From: Telopea speciosissima
Taxonomy: Eukaryota; Streptophyta; Magnoliopsida; Proteales; Proteaceae
Length of the DNA stretch: 64,000 nt
Direction: 5' to 3'
Assembly (NCBI RefSeq): GCF_018873765.1
Contig: NC_057924.1
Coordinates: forward strand, 19,339,542-19,403,541
Shown here: positions 48,168-59,546 of the stretch, one piece after another
Numbering within the stretch: position 1 is the first letter of the stretch
Layout: every line of letters starts with the position of its first letter
Notes under the pieces: generated by a model
Seen by the model: the letters and a program-made list of their open reading frames with translations, nothing else
Told to the model about the DNA's origin: nothing
Databases searched by the model: none
Made by a program: the position numbers and the translations under genes

Positions 48168-51100
48168 ATGAAGTGTATATTCTGGAACGTCAGAGGAATT
48201 GGAAACCAACCCGCGCGTGCCCACCTGCGGTTTCTCATGAAGGAGCATAACCCAGACTTCTTATGCTTAGCTGAACCCGAAATTGGAGTGGATCACTGCC
48301 CACTACAATTTTTTTCAAGGCCATGGGCTGGATGCAGAAGTTATTAGCAATAGTCGCGATGCGGGGGCACCTAATATCTGGTTTTTATGGAGGCTTGGCT
48401 TGTCACGGCCCACAATAATTTTGGACTCAGATCAGCACATCTCACTACAGGTGGAGATTCAAGGAATTAAAAGCATCATCTCGGTGGTTCATGCCAATTG
48501 CTTCTGTGCAGCCAGTCGCCAGCTCTGGTGTGATTTGGCATCCCTTGCGGGAGTTTCTTGTCCTTAGCTGGTTATTGGCGACTTTAATGCGTACATGTAT
48601 GCTTCTGAGAAATGGGGCCTGGGTCGTTTTAATTTGGGCTCGGCAGAGGATTTTGTAGCAATGGTAGACTCGGCTTCACTTCTGCCGATTCCCTCCACTG
48701 GCGTCAAGTTTACTTGGTCGAATAAGAGAAGAGTGGGAAATGTGCGGGCTATGCTTGACCGTAGTTTCTGCAATGATGAGTGGTGGTATCGGTATGATGG
48801 TTGTGTGCAGTGGGTGCTTGTTAAGGGGTCGTCAGATCACTCCCCATTAGTTATTTCATGTGAGAAAGAGGTACGCCTTACTAATGCTCCTTTCCGAATG
48901 CAATGCTTTTGGGCTGAACATGAGAGCTTTAGAAATATTGTGCTTGATTCATGGGCTGAGCCTATTCGGGGTACCCCTAGGTTTGTGGTTGCTGCAAAGC
49001 TCAAACTCCTAAAAAGCCCGCTTCAAAATTGGGCACGTAGGGAGTTCCCGCATATAGAGCGGGAAGTTTCTCGCACGCGGGCAAATCTGATGTCTGTTCA
49101 AATTTTATTGGACTCTGAAGGTTTCACAGAAGAATTATTTGAAAATGAACTGCAAGCTAGAAGAGATTATGACCAGGCTGTTCTTCTGCAAGAGAAGTTA
49201 TGGGGTGAAAAGGCCAGAGATAAGTGGGTTAAGCAGTGGGACAGATGCTCCAAATATTTCAACATGCTCACCAAGATCAGAAGGGCCAAAAATACTATCC
49301 GGGAACTAAAAACGGACGATGGAGAGGTACTTTCTGATCCAGGTGCTATTGGAGACTGTATGGCTTCGTACTTTGAAACTTTTTTCAAGCAAAGGATGTC
49401 TACCAGGCATGCAAGTTTGCTATCTGTAGTACCGAGGTTGGTGACTAATGATGACAATGCGATGCTTGCAAGGATCCCATCTCATGAAGAGATTAAAGCC
49501 GCGGTTTTTGACTTAGACCCCTCGAGTGCCTCGAAGCCGGATGGGTACCCAGGTACTTTCTTCAGGGTATGCTGGGATACTGTTGGTTCGGATGTTTGTA
49601 GAAGAATCCAAATTTCTTTTAGGGAAGGAGTAGTCACGAAGGGCCTAAACAACAATTTTCTAAGTCTGGTTCTGAAATAAAGTTAGGCAATTTTGCCCAA
49701 TCTGTTTGGGGAATTTCTTCTTTAAACTGATCCCAAAAATTATGGCAACTCGATTGGCTACAATTTTGCATAAATTGATCTCCCCTGAGCAAGGGGCATT
49801 CCAAAAGGGGAAAGTCATTTTTGAAAGCATTGGGATGGCGTCGGAGTTAACCAATGTCATGTCGATGAAATGCTGGGGGGAGGTTTGGGCATGAAGCTAG
49901 ACATCCAAAAGGCCTTCGACTCCCTTGATTGGGGTTTCTTATTCGATGTGCTAGGGGCTTTTGGCTTCTCTCAGTTGTGGATTTCATGGGTGCAACAGAT
50001 TTGTGCACAACTAAGATCTCAGTCTTAATCAATGGAGGGTCTGTGAGTCTTTTTGGGGTGAAAAGGGGGTTGAGGCAAGGAGACCCACTTTCACCCATCT
50101 TGTTCATCCTTGCTGAAGAGGTTTTTTGTAGAGGACTTACATTGCTGCACAGAGGGGGAGGGATTTCAGCCCTTCTAGGCCCACGTTAGGTAGACACCCC
50201 TACTCATCTACTTTATGCGGATGATCTGTTTATTTTTATGAAGGCAGGTTTGAAAAGTGTGAAGCGGGTTAAACAATTCCTAGATGACTATGGGGCCTAT
50301 TCAGGCCAGGTGATCAACCTCGCAAAAAGCAAAGTGTTTTTGGGTAAAATTACAGTAGCCCAAAAGCAACGCCTGACTGTAGCCCTTCAAATTCCTTTCT
50401 GCAAGCTGTCTACCCGTTATTTGGGAGTGGAGCAAATGAATGGGAGGGTGAAAAGAGATGTGTTACTGCCATTGATAGATAAATTCAAGAAAAAATTGTC
50501 GGCTTGGAAAGGGCGTCTTCTATCTATGGCAGGTCGAGTAGAGCTGGTAAGATCAGTGATGTGCAGTATCCCTATTCATAATTTTTCTGTTTATCTGTGG
50601 CCAGCATCTTCTATAGACCTCATGAAATGATGGATTCGCAATTTCATCTGGATGGGGGAAGCATATAATTCTAAGGCCATAATGGTCCGTTGGGACAAAC
50701 TCTGCAAACCTAAGAAGGAAGGGGGCCTAGGGATACGACGACTGCGGGATCTAAACTTGGCGTTGATTGCCAAGTTAGCATGGTCAATTAAAACTGGGAA
50801 ATCAACCTTTGCTAATTTTTTGCGAGGGAGGTTTTTGAAAAAAGATGGTACCCCAAAGTGATTTGTTGGAACCTTTTTTGTTCTTCCAGGCATTCGAAGA
50901 GTATGGGACTTTGTTCAGTCTGCAGAACGATGGGTCATTGGAGATGGAACCTCTATTCGATTTTGGTAAGACAGATGGGTAGGAGAGCAGAGTGTTGAAG
51001 ATCTACTGAAGTCAAGTCGAATCCCACATAACCTGTCTGCCACCGTTTTGGATTTTTTAGAGGGTGAGCATTGGGATTTCCCTTTGATTTCATCCCCGGT

Positions 51101-52240
51101 GCTTCAGGCTGTAGTCACAACAATTCAGGGTCTTGGCATCTCGGCAACTGATAGGGAGGATGTTGAGGTTTGGACCCTCTCAACCTCAGGAGCCTTTTCA
51201 GTGAAGACAACTTGGGAAGGTCTTAGACTAAAGGTTACACCTCCAGAGTGGCTCTGGGCGGTATGGCAGCGAGACCTCCATCCTCGTAGTTCTTTGTTCG
51301 GGTGGCATTTGATGCATGGAGCACTACCAACAGACGAGAAAGTGAGGCATCGAGCTGTTCCTGTTGTCTCTCGATGCGAACTCTGCCAAGCTGAATGTGA
51401 AACGTGCTCCCACATCTTCATAGATTGCCATTTCGCGCGCCAAGTATGGAGAGAAATTCTATATTACTTTAATGAGGGTTGGAATGGGTTTCCATCGATG
51501 GAGCTTCTCTTCTCCTGGAGGCGAAGGAAAGCGAAGATTGTCCCTTTAAGTAGAGTTTGGGGGTCCTTCTGATCATTGACTATCAACAAATATGGTTAGA
51601 GTGCAACAAAAGAAGATTTAACAATCTTAGAGGAACCCCGATGCAAGTGGTGAGGCGGTGCCTAAAAGAGGTCTCTGATTGCTCTCGCCTTGGTGGAATA
51701 CAAGTGAAATCGGTTGTTGATCTAGTAATGGCCAGAAAATTCCAAGTAGCTATTACTAGACCGAAACCAAATTCAGTAATAGAGGTGAAATGGCAGCATC
51801 CACCCCCTAGCTGGGCAGAGCTGAATATAGATTGGCTCTTTACTGGGAAATCCGGGTGCTGCCGGTGCAGGGGGTATTTTCCGATGTCATCTTGGCTCTC
51901 CCCTCAGATGCTTCACCACTTTCCAAGGCGTGGGATCAAACTTTAAAGCAGAATTGTCGGCCTTTTTTGATGGTATCAAGGTACCGAAAGAATTACAAAT
52001 CAGCAGCCTGTGGGTAGAATGCGACTCTACTTCAGTGGTCTCGATTGTTCTCTCAAAGACATTCCCATGGTACTTCCTGCAGAATTGGTGGTCAGTCTCA
52101 CACTACCTTGGCTCCATTCAATGGCGCATAACTCATTGTTATTGGGAGGTAAATACAGCAGTGGATGCACTACACAAGAAAGCAACAACGCTTCAAGAGT
52201 CCTTCTCCTGGACTGCTGCCCCCTCATTCATAGCCTAGGC
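48168..52240 (+). pseudogene. LINE ORF2 (endonuclease, reverse transcriptase, zinc domain, RNase H), disabled
   Basis: It starts with ATG at 48168 (MKCIFWNVRGIGN), the conserved endonuclease start. The endonuclease continues past a frameshift near 48345 and an in-frame TAG (48565-48567) just before the GDFN motif (48577-48588), then SSDHSPLV (~48825). A 361-residue open stretch spans 48595-49680. RT follows with frameshifts: ISPEQGAFQKGK, IQKAFDSLDWGF, GLRQGDPLSPILFI and catalytic YADD at 50214-50225, then YLGVEQMNGRVKRD. A zinc domain (51240-51470: LFGWHLMHGALPTDEKV, CELCQAECETCSHIFIDC) and a degenerate RNase H (51800-52230) complete it. It normally nicks target DNA and reverse-transcribes LINE RNA. 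Confidence 0.85.
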
Positions 52241-52432
52241 AGTCGAATGGGAAGTGTTGGGCAGGCCTCACTATAGATTTTAGCCTGCTTTTGCAGTGGA
52301 AGGCGTTTAATGCCCTGATTATTCTCCCATTGTGGGAAGTTAAGGGCCAAACATACTGATTTTGTACTCCTTCTTATTGTAACATTTTCATTACAATTTT
52401 AATATATACGTTTATGATATTTACCAAAAAAA

Positions 52433-52444
52433 GGGGAGGTTCCA
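52433..52444 (+). repeat. Right target-site duplication of the full-length LINE
   Basis: GGGGAGGTTCCA follows the A7 tail and is identical to 46499-46510. Confidence 0.85.
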
Positions 52445-52781
52445 AGCCTCCTAAACTATAAAAACAGACATTGTCTAGCAGTGATCATTAAATACATTGG
52501 GAAAGATGTATGGTTTTTAACAAATTCCTTATTAAAATTATAGAACTTTGGTTTAAAATGGAGGTTTTGATCATGTGTTTTACACATTTCTCACCTCCCT
52601 CCATTTTCTCTTACGCCTATTCCTCTCTCTCTCATATCATACATACACTATATCTTTTTCACAAACACACACATATATTCTTGTCCACACATGCATTTGC
52701 ATGTGCAAACCTGAAGTCCGTAATTAGATAGTCATAGCACCTTGTCAATAAAATCACGAAATCAATATTGTGGTAGCGCAT
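52445..52781. other. Intergenic, nothing recognised
   Basis: AT-rich and pyrimidine-rich sequence without genes. Confidence 0.4.
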
Positions 52782-52893
52782 GCCGCCCCTGTGCTCTGAC
52801 ACAGGGATATGCAAAATGACCGTTGCACCCCCTGAAACCCTAGAAATGACTAGCGGTCACTTTGCATGCCCCTATGTCAAGGCGCAAGGGCGG
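52782..52893. repeat. GC-rich hairpin, MITE-like
   Basis: Left arm gccgcccctgtgctctgaca and right arm tgtcaaggcgcaagggcgg pair, as do the inner gcaaaatgaccg and cggtcactttgc. The core word aaatgaccgttgcaccccct relates it loosely to the GTGCCGCAG MITE family. Target duplication not found. Confidence 0.6.
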
Positions 52894-53834
52894 TGTGTCT
52901 GGTGCGAGTGAGGTGAACAATATGACTACAATTTTGAAATCCAATTAAAAAATTATGAAATTAAAAAACATGGATGGTCTATGTTATAGAAGATCTCATG
53001 CCTATTTCATTGGCCAAATTTCAGCTTAAAACTGACAAGGAAAATAGGTTAAAATTAAGTTCAAAATAAAAATTACTAAAATGTAAGATTCCTTAAGACT
53101 GAAATGACAATTTTGTAATTGATGAAAATTTGAAGTTTGAATTCACTTTTCAATAATTTCCCATGCTTACTTGAGGCTGAAATTCTATCATTGAATTGGG
53201 CATACAATAATTTGTCACAACGAAATTACCAGGTAAGATGGGCTTGGGCATGGGATCATCTTTCCAGATCAGGTTTTACCAAACGGTTCAACAGATGTTT
53301 TTCTGTTCTGAAAATGTTTTTGGAACAAGTTTACCAAATACCATTTTAGTGGTAAAAAGACGTGTTTTCAGAATAGGAAAAAAAATGATAAAAATAAAAA
53401 CCAATAGTTCTGAAACAAAAGCATTACCAAACACAGCCTAAGACTTTACTTTTTTCATTTTACAAGTAACAAAGATGTCATTGTTGCATGAACTCTACTA
53501 GAAATGGTTCATGATCCAATGATTATAGTTTTACCCCAAAAAAAATGATATAGGATTCCAAAGTTACAAGTTTGATCAATCTTGAGGGCTGATACCAAGA
53601 GCCTTGAACTAAGGGTATTTTGTATTTGAGACAGAAATTGAATGTAGTAGCATTGGATTATCCAAAAGGCTTCATTCAGTTGCAAGGGAAGAGAAATCAA
53701 ATCAATATTAACGTGAAATTTGTTATAATCATTATCTCATGTGACTATATAACTAACTCCAAAATATTCTATATATCATTATTAACTTTACTTTGCAATC
53801 AAATCCCTTTGATTTGAAAAGTAAAATAAATATT
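52894..53834. other. Intergenic, nothing recognised
   Basis: AT-rich. The stretch 53290-53440 ends in accaaacacagcctaag, a word common at ends of plant hAT/PIF-type MITEs, but no partner end was identified. Confidence 0.4.
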
Positions 53835-53966
53835 GGGAGAATGTTCCCTGTGCCGCAGGCTTCGCCCAGGCACATGGGCCAGCCACTCAGGGGGGCAGGG
53901 TGGTCATTGCACCCACCCCCATGTGCCTGGATGTAGCTTACGCTGCGACACGGAGAACAGCACCCC
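53835..53966. mobile_element. Mutator-type MITE, copy 3, with perfect 9-bp target duplication
   Basis: 132 bp, GC-rich, foldback: GGGAGAATGTTCCCTGTGCC at the left, and the complement of the right end GGGGTGCTGTTCTCCGTGTC. The inner arms share ccaggcacatggg. The core is ggggggcagggtggtcattg. Flanks ataaatatt at 53826-53834 and 53967-53975 are identical, a 9-bp duplication diagnostic of Mutator-type insertion. It contains no ORF. Confidence 0.9.
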
Positions 53967-54440
53967 ATAAATATTATATCTAAAAAGCATAATTACTAAA
54001 CATGGGGGTGGGTTATACAATCTTGATTACAGACTTCTCTTTCATCGTTTCAAAACTGATTTCACTTCCCTTTATTTGCGACCAGACACATCCTAAAGAA
54101 ATTGGCGCAAAGTTTCCATTTTATATCCAAATAAGCTTCCTAGCTTACAAGATGGATGATGTGTGTTAAACCTTTAAAACTAGTTACAACTATTGAAAAC
54201 GTGTGAGGCGACAATGGGCACCATTTCTCCATATGTACTGCCACAATTCTGATCGTTGGTATCGGTTGAACTTGTCTAGAATCGATTGAAAGCCTATAAA
54301 CTAAAATCGGGAAGAAGAAACAAAAATTTTCCATAATCTATATTTTTTAGGAGGTATTGCTTCAATAAACTTGGGGAGGATTGGCTGAGGTAAGTTTTAT
54401 TGATTTTATGTCATTTTATTGACTAAATAAATAAAAAGCA

Positions 54441-54830
54441 TGTTGCGCAAGAAATCGTCCGACGACTCTTCCGAGGATGACTTGCATGAAAGAACAAACA
54501 GACAAGGGAGTGCCGGTTTCGACAGATGGGGACTCTCCAATGCCTAGGTCAGTTTCCTTCACAGCAAATGAATTTCTAGAGCAAAGAGCGATCCCATCCC
54601 TTTACCTAGGTCAAACCTGGATATTTATAGGCTGGAGTGGAGGTTGAGGCAGTTATGGAGAATCTCAATTTGGCAGGTGTTCCAATTTAGGTACGAGATT
54701 GGGTGTGGATTCCTTTTTGGAAAGGGTGTGTGGTATCAGGACGGACGTCTTCCGAACTTATTTTCTCGTCTTTATCATATTAACCATACATTTGGCATAA
54801 AATTAATCTGAGCCATCAATTGATTTTCTT
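54441..54830 (-). mobile_element. Ty3-gypsy (Tat-like) LTR fragment, minus orientation
   Basis: The plus strand begins TGTTGCGCAAG, the complement of an LTR end (compare TTGCCGCAACA at 20619). On the minus strand it shows actgacctaggcattggaga, ccccatctgtcgaaaccggc and a TATA-like cctataaata (~54640), the Tat LTR leader pattern also seen at 20490. The outer end is not defined. Confidence 0.55.
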
Positions 54831-54952
54831 TGGTCATCGGTTCCTGGTTTTTACGATGAAGGGTTCATGGCCACTTTTGCCGCTGCTACGATTCAATCTT
54901 TCCCGGCCCTCTCTCTCTCTCTCTCCAGTCCATCCCAATTCCTCCCGCTCTG

Positions 54953-55322
54953 TCACCCCCCACTCCTCACAGCTCCATTAAAGTAAGTTTTAATGTGGCT
55001 ATTGGATGCGACGAGGGATGCTTTTTGGTTGCAGGCTCCAACCATTACTTGGGTCTTGGACAAGTTGAGGTTCATCATCAGTGCCTCACGATCAGTGCCT
55101 AAGCCATTCCATGGACTCCGTTTTGCAAGTGCATACTGATAACGTTGATTCATTTTGATCATCCATGAATCTGACCCACTCTTGCATTTGCGCCTCCAGA
55201 CTAGACTCCTCATCAATGCCAAGATTGAATGAGTCTGGCAGTAAATTTTCCATCTCATCGTTTTCATCATCAATGGAGTCATCGATGAAGCTCGCCTCTT
55301 CGCTGGAAAATCCAGAAGTCAC
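54953..55322 (-). pseudogene. Unrecognised acidic protein fragment
   Basis: The minus strand has an open frame (55092-55322) of 76 codons, very rich in Asp/Glu: SSEEASFIDDSIDDENDEME, then LLPDSFNLGIDEESSLEAQM and QEWVRFMDDQNES. An overlapping frame continues to 54953. Composition and the amphipathic ELEAQ-like segment look like real coding sequence rather than noise, but I do not recognise the family. No start, intron structure or extension can be supported. It may be a gene or retro-copied fragment. Confidence 0.35.
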
Positions 55323-55439
55323 AAATCATGTAGAAGTCTTTACCAACTCACTCAACTATGCAGAAATATCCTCTACTTGGAGGAAAGACGTTGGGGTAGA
55401 GAAAGGGTATTTGGGTTCAGTGTTAATGTTCTTTTAGAA

Positions 55440-56219
55440 ACTATTGCAAATGTGACCGAACTACAATAATCACAAAGACTGCATCTCGGATTGAGTAAGA
55501 ATCTCCTGAAATAGGCTTCACAAAAGTAGCTAGCCATAATTTTCGAATATGATCTATTCCATCTGTAATCATCTCCTTAAGACCCAAACATAGATCATAG
55601 AGCACAGAGCTCTCACTCAGAAATCATATCCCTTCACAGAATAAGAGAAAACCAAAATCTCATAACAGCGAAGAAACTCGCAGCTAGAGGAAGCCAAAAA
55701 AATAATAATAATAAAGTAGATTCAATCAAAACCGATAGAAATAGGGAAAAAACTCGATTGATGAGGTGAGGAGAGGGAGAGAGAAGGTAGGGGAAGGGGG
55801 CTGTTGGTTCGCGGTGGAGGGGAGAGGAAGAGGGTGGATTGGGGGATGGAGAGACGCAGAGGAGAGAGAGTTAATGGTTGCAGCCGATGTTAGATTAGCA
55901 GTTCAATGACTGAGATTGAATGGGACTAAATAAACTGTTTTCAGTTGAAGAACGTACCGTCAAAATATTTGTGCGTACGTTCTACGACCTTTTAGCCTTT
56001 TGGAAAAGACTTCCTTTTAAGAAAGAGTCCTTCTTTAGTTAGAACATGGTGCTGGGCTGCTTACTTGTCAGACAAGTGATTAGATTTTCTGCGTTGGCGG
56101 CTCGAATATCCCAGTGCGAGATTAGGTAGTAGTTAAGTCGATAGTCAAGTTGGTCTATCGATGACTTGGACTGAATGGCTCTACTGCCGACCTGTGTGGG
56201 TCGACTTGAATGGTTTGAA
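55440..56219. other. Intergenic, nothing recognised
   Basis: Contains purine-rich low-complexity sequence (55760-55870, gaggagagggagagagaagg type) but no gene. Confidence 0.4.
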
Positions 56220-56369
56220 GGATCGTCTATGGCCTACTGGCCGTAGCAGCCTACTAATGAGGCGTGGCGCAATGACCACCTTACCCCTGCTCGGGCAAGG
56301 CGGTCACTACACCGCGCCTCATTAGGAGGCTGCTACGGCTGCTACTGGCAGACAGGCCGTAGACGATCC
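56220..56369. repeat. Long foldback hairpin (MITE-like)
   Basis: Arms 56220-56286 and 56293-56369 pair: ggatcgtctatggcct with its complement at 56354-56369, and cctactaatgaggcgtggcg with cgcgcctcattaggagg. The loop is about six bases. The left arm contains caatgaccaccttacccctg, the same core as the GTGCCGCAG MITEs. No target duplication identified. Confidence 0.75.
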
Positions 56370-56603
56370 AAATTCTCTCTGGTCAGCTTGATGCCTCAAC
56401 TCTCATACTTGGTGAGTTGGCATCTTGAATGATTCCTTGGACTGACCTTAGGGATCGGCCTCTGTGAATCCTGGGATCCCTGCTTGATGACCGACTTGTA
56501 AGGTCGGATCGTACTTTACTGCTTCCTTGCTAGTCTTGGCCTGTCCTGCCTTGTTCTTATCTATTTTATGAAGAACTATGTGTGTTGTGGGCCGACCCTC
56601 AAG

Positions 56604-56770
56604 GGATCTTTATCGTCTCCATTTATCTGCCTCTCCATTTCTTCTCATGGGGGGGGGAGAAATGACCATCCTACCCCCTGCATGAACACACTGCCCGGGT
56701 GGGGTCCACTCCCCCTATTAGATGAAATGGAGGAAATGAAAGGACAGATAAATGGATACGATAATTTTCC
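56604..56770. mobile_element. Mutator-type MITE with 9-bp target duplication
   Basis: Ends ttatcgtctccatttatctg and the complement of cagataaatggatacgataa form the terminal inverted repeat. The flanking word accctcaagg is repeated exactly (56595-56604 and 56772-56781). The interior contains gaaatgaccatcctaccccc, the shared core. Non-coding. Confidence 0.8.
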
Positions 56771-56781
56771 AACCCTCAAGG

Positions 56782-57700
56782 TCGGGTCATCCCTGTCTGT
56801 TTTTCTACCGAGGTTGTTCAGATCCGTAGAGTAGGCTTAGTTATTGAGGTAGTCTAAGTTTAAGACGGTCTTGTGCTGCCACGTGTCATCACCTGATCGG
56901 ATTCTGATTCCTCAAATCATGGACATGCCAATGTACAGTTACCATTTTTTTTTTGATAAGAATTTACAGTTACTATAGTATAGTTAGATTTAGCAAATCT
57001 TGACTAAGACATGCAGTATAACCGAATTTACCATATCCAATTGACAAAGACCTGTAGTATAATTAAATTTAGCAAACCTAGAAAAACACCTTTAATTATA
57101 TTTTTAGGCTGTACTAGGTAATCGACAATGCACTAATGACTAATGACCCAAAAGAATTTGCACGTTTATGGAATGCCCCTCTTTTTATTTATAACCCTTC
57201 CACTATCCTTTTAATGTAAACAATTATTAATTCGTCTTCACCCTCAACTTGTCATACCAAAACATGACTCGCAGGTTGCCATTAGGTAGATAACATATTA
57301 ATATTGGGTATATCCACAATTTTGCGGTCCTAAAAATCGGTTAACCTTTTGGGATTGATGTGTGGTTTGTGTGATTACACTTTCATTAAAAAAAAAAAAG
57401 ATATCTGGTTAATTCTTGGAGACTCATGCAACTTATATGCGGGGTGAAATATATTGGCATTTGCAACAACCATGAGCATTTTATTCCATTGGCTACAATG
57501 ACCTTAGTACGTAATGCACTAAATATGGTGAGTGTCTACCACCTTCTGATACATCTAAGAGCTGTACTGCTTTTTTGTGTTAAAGGTCGGCAAAAGAGTA
57601 TATTAATAATGAAAGAATAATGTACAATAAAAATGATCTAAGAATTGTACTGCTATATTACAAGTATATTGTAGAAAAATGTAAAAATAAAACGATACAG
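56782..57700. other. Intergenic, nothing recognised
   Basis: AT-rich with A/T homopolymers; short ORFs only. Confidence 0.4.
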
Positions 57701-57990
57701 AAAAAAATGAAAATCCCAAACAAACAATCACATAATGAATACAAAAATTTACGTGGTTCGATAAGATTGTCTATATCCACAGTGAGACGAGATTTGCTTT
57801 ACTATCAATAGAGAATAGAGCTACAGTTGCTCGTCCTCATACCTCTCTAAGATTGATTATAGAGAAAGAAGATTCACTACAAATTTATAGTAAACAGCTA
57901 TATAAGTAATACGAGATCGAGGGTTCCCTCCGAAACCCTTGTGCGGTTTTGGGAGAAGGAGGGTGTAGAATAGGGAACTGTGTCAAATAG
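57700..57990 (-). mobile_element. Copia-type LTR fragment, minus orientation
   Basis: On the minus strand the words gaaccacgtaaatttttgta and tagacaatcttatcgaacca, together with a run of leader-like sequence, resemble R-U5 of plant copia LTRs. Ends and internal region were not found. Confidence 0.4.
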
Positions 57991-58052
57991 GGGGATGTTT
58001 AGGACTTTTTAGAAGAGGTGCTATAGTGTTTCGGGTGGGGTGTGGGGAGGGA

Positions 58053-58069
58053 GGGGGGGGGGGGGGGGG
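58053..58069. repeat. G17 tract
   Basis: Seventeen G residues about 290 bp upstream of the O-methyltransferase remnant. Confidence 0.8.
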
Positions 58070-58357
58070 CGTGTAGTTTAGGCCTGGGCATTGGCGTCCT
58101 GGGAATTTTTTCCTACAAATAATTTATCAAAATACCCATATCGTCTTAAAAAACAAAAAATTCCTCAGAGCTTGCCACTCCGACCCCCCGCCATGGACAT
58201 TGCCAATTCATCGCCTCCAGTAACGAAGATTAAAAAAAAAAAAAATGCACGAGGCCCACCTATTCCTCCAGAGCTTGAGGCCTACAGCCTCTTAAGCACA
58301 AGGTTGGGATGGATTGGATTTCCGTTAGTTGTGCTGCTGAGCGCCTGAACCCCTCTC

Positions 58358-59546
58358 ATTGAGAAAGAGAGTGGGGAGGAGTTGTTCCATGCTCAAGCTC
58401 ATATATGGAACCATATATTTGGCTTCGTAAACTCTTATTCACTTGGATGTGCAGTTCAGCTGGGTATACCAGACATTGTTCACAACCATCACCAACCCAT
58501 CACCCTCTCTGAACTGGTCATGAAGCTTGCCATCCCAAAGACCAAGACTGATTGTCTGTTTCGCCTCATGCGCTTATTGGTGCACTCTGGCTTCTTTGCA
58601 TGTCGACAAGTTTGCAAATATCAGGAAGAAGAAGAAGAAGGATATCTGCTCACACCCTCGTCTAGGCTTCTCCTTAAGGATAATTCCAAGAGTGTCTCAC
58701 CCTTCTTGCGACTAATGCTTGATCCGAGATGGTTGACACCTTGGAATTTCCTCAGTGCATGGTTCCAGGGAGGTGGTCTAAATACTGCATTTGAGACCGC
58801 ACATGGGAGGAACATGTGGGACAATGCAGGCGAAGACAATGAGTTCAACAAATTCTTCAATGAAGTTATGGCAAGCGATGCTAGATTGGTGATGAGTGTG
58901 GTTGTTACAGAGTGTAAGGTTGTGTTTGAAGGGTTAAAGTCATTGATTGATGTTGGAGGTGGGACTGGAACTGTGGCTAAGACCATTGCTGAAACATTCC
59001 CAAGCTTGAAATGTATAGTGTTTGACCTACCGCATGTGGTTGCTACTTTGAAAGGCAATGAGAACCTAAAGTATATTGCAGGTGACATGTTTGGGTCCAT
59101 CCCTAGTGCAGATGCAGTTCTGCTCAAGGCAAGTGAATTCCCTCTTCTTTTCATTATTATTATTTTTCTTTTGAAGGCAAAGCAAAGATGTTTGGTTCCT
59201 AACTTCATATGGGCTTTGACATGACCACAGTGGATTCTACATGACTGGAATGATGAGCAATGCATAAAGATATTGAAGGGATGCAAAGAAGCGATCTCTA
59301 GAGGGGACATGAAAGGAAACTCGGGGAAGGTGATCATCATAGCCATGGTGGTGGGGGATAGGAAGGTAGAACACAAGTCAACAGAAACCCAGCTCTTATT
59401 TGATATGTTAATGATGATTTTGGTCACTGGAAAAGAAAGGACAGAGAAAGAATGGGAGAAGCTTTTCTTGGAGTCTGGATTTACGGACTCACTATAAGAT
59501 CACTCCTCTCGTAGGTTTAAGGTCTCTCATTGAAGTCTATCCTTAG
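58358..59546 (+). pseudogene. Plant class II O-methyltransferase (resveratrol/orcinol OMT-like), probably recently inactivated
   Basis: Exon 1 is 58358-59128 and exon 2 from 59231; the 102-bp intron has a GC donor (AAG|GCAAGT) and AG acceptor. The dimerisation domain (HAQAHIWNHIFGFVNSYSLG, AVQLGIPDIVHNH), SAM loop (DVGGGTGTVAK), DLPHV, AGDMF and catalytic WILHDWND (His general base) are intact. Three defects are visible. The codon at the expected start is ATT (58358-58360), with an in-frame TGA four codons upstream and no other ATG before the fold. The acidic residue expected in IIIDM is Ala (GCC, 59342-59344). A frameshift near 59491 gives an early TAA (59495-59497), while YKITPLVGLRSLIEVYP continues in another frame to 59546. 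Family members methylate small phenolics. Few other changes suggest recent loss; sequencing error is the alternative for the frameshift. Confidence 0.85.

Larger units (their letters stand above)
46511..52432 (+). mobile_element. Full-length L1-type LINE, inactive
   Basis: This 5.9-kb element is bounded by 12-bp target duplications and ends in a 3' UTR plus a short A7 tail (52426-52432). ORF1 and ORF2 follow in the usual order and include every expected domain: a DUF4283-like domain, zinc knuckle, endonuclease, RT, zinc domain and RNase H-like region. Both are interrupted by stops and frameshifts. The 5' end is not truncated relative to the ORFs; ~100 bp of leader precedes ORF1. Confidence 0.88.

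Noticed and set aside
58621..59427. 268-residue minus-strand frame opposite the O-methyltransferase
   Set aside because: It is antisense to a clear methyltransferase coding sequence and has no family resemblance.
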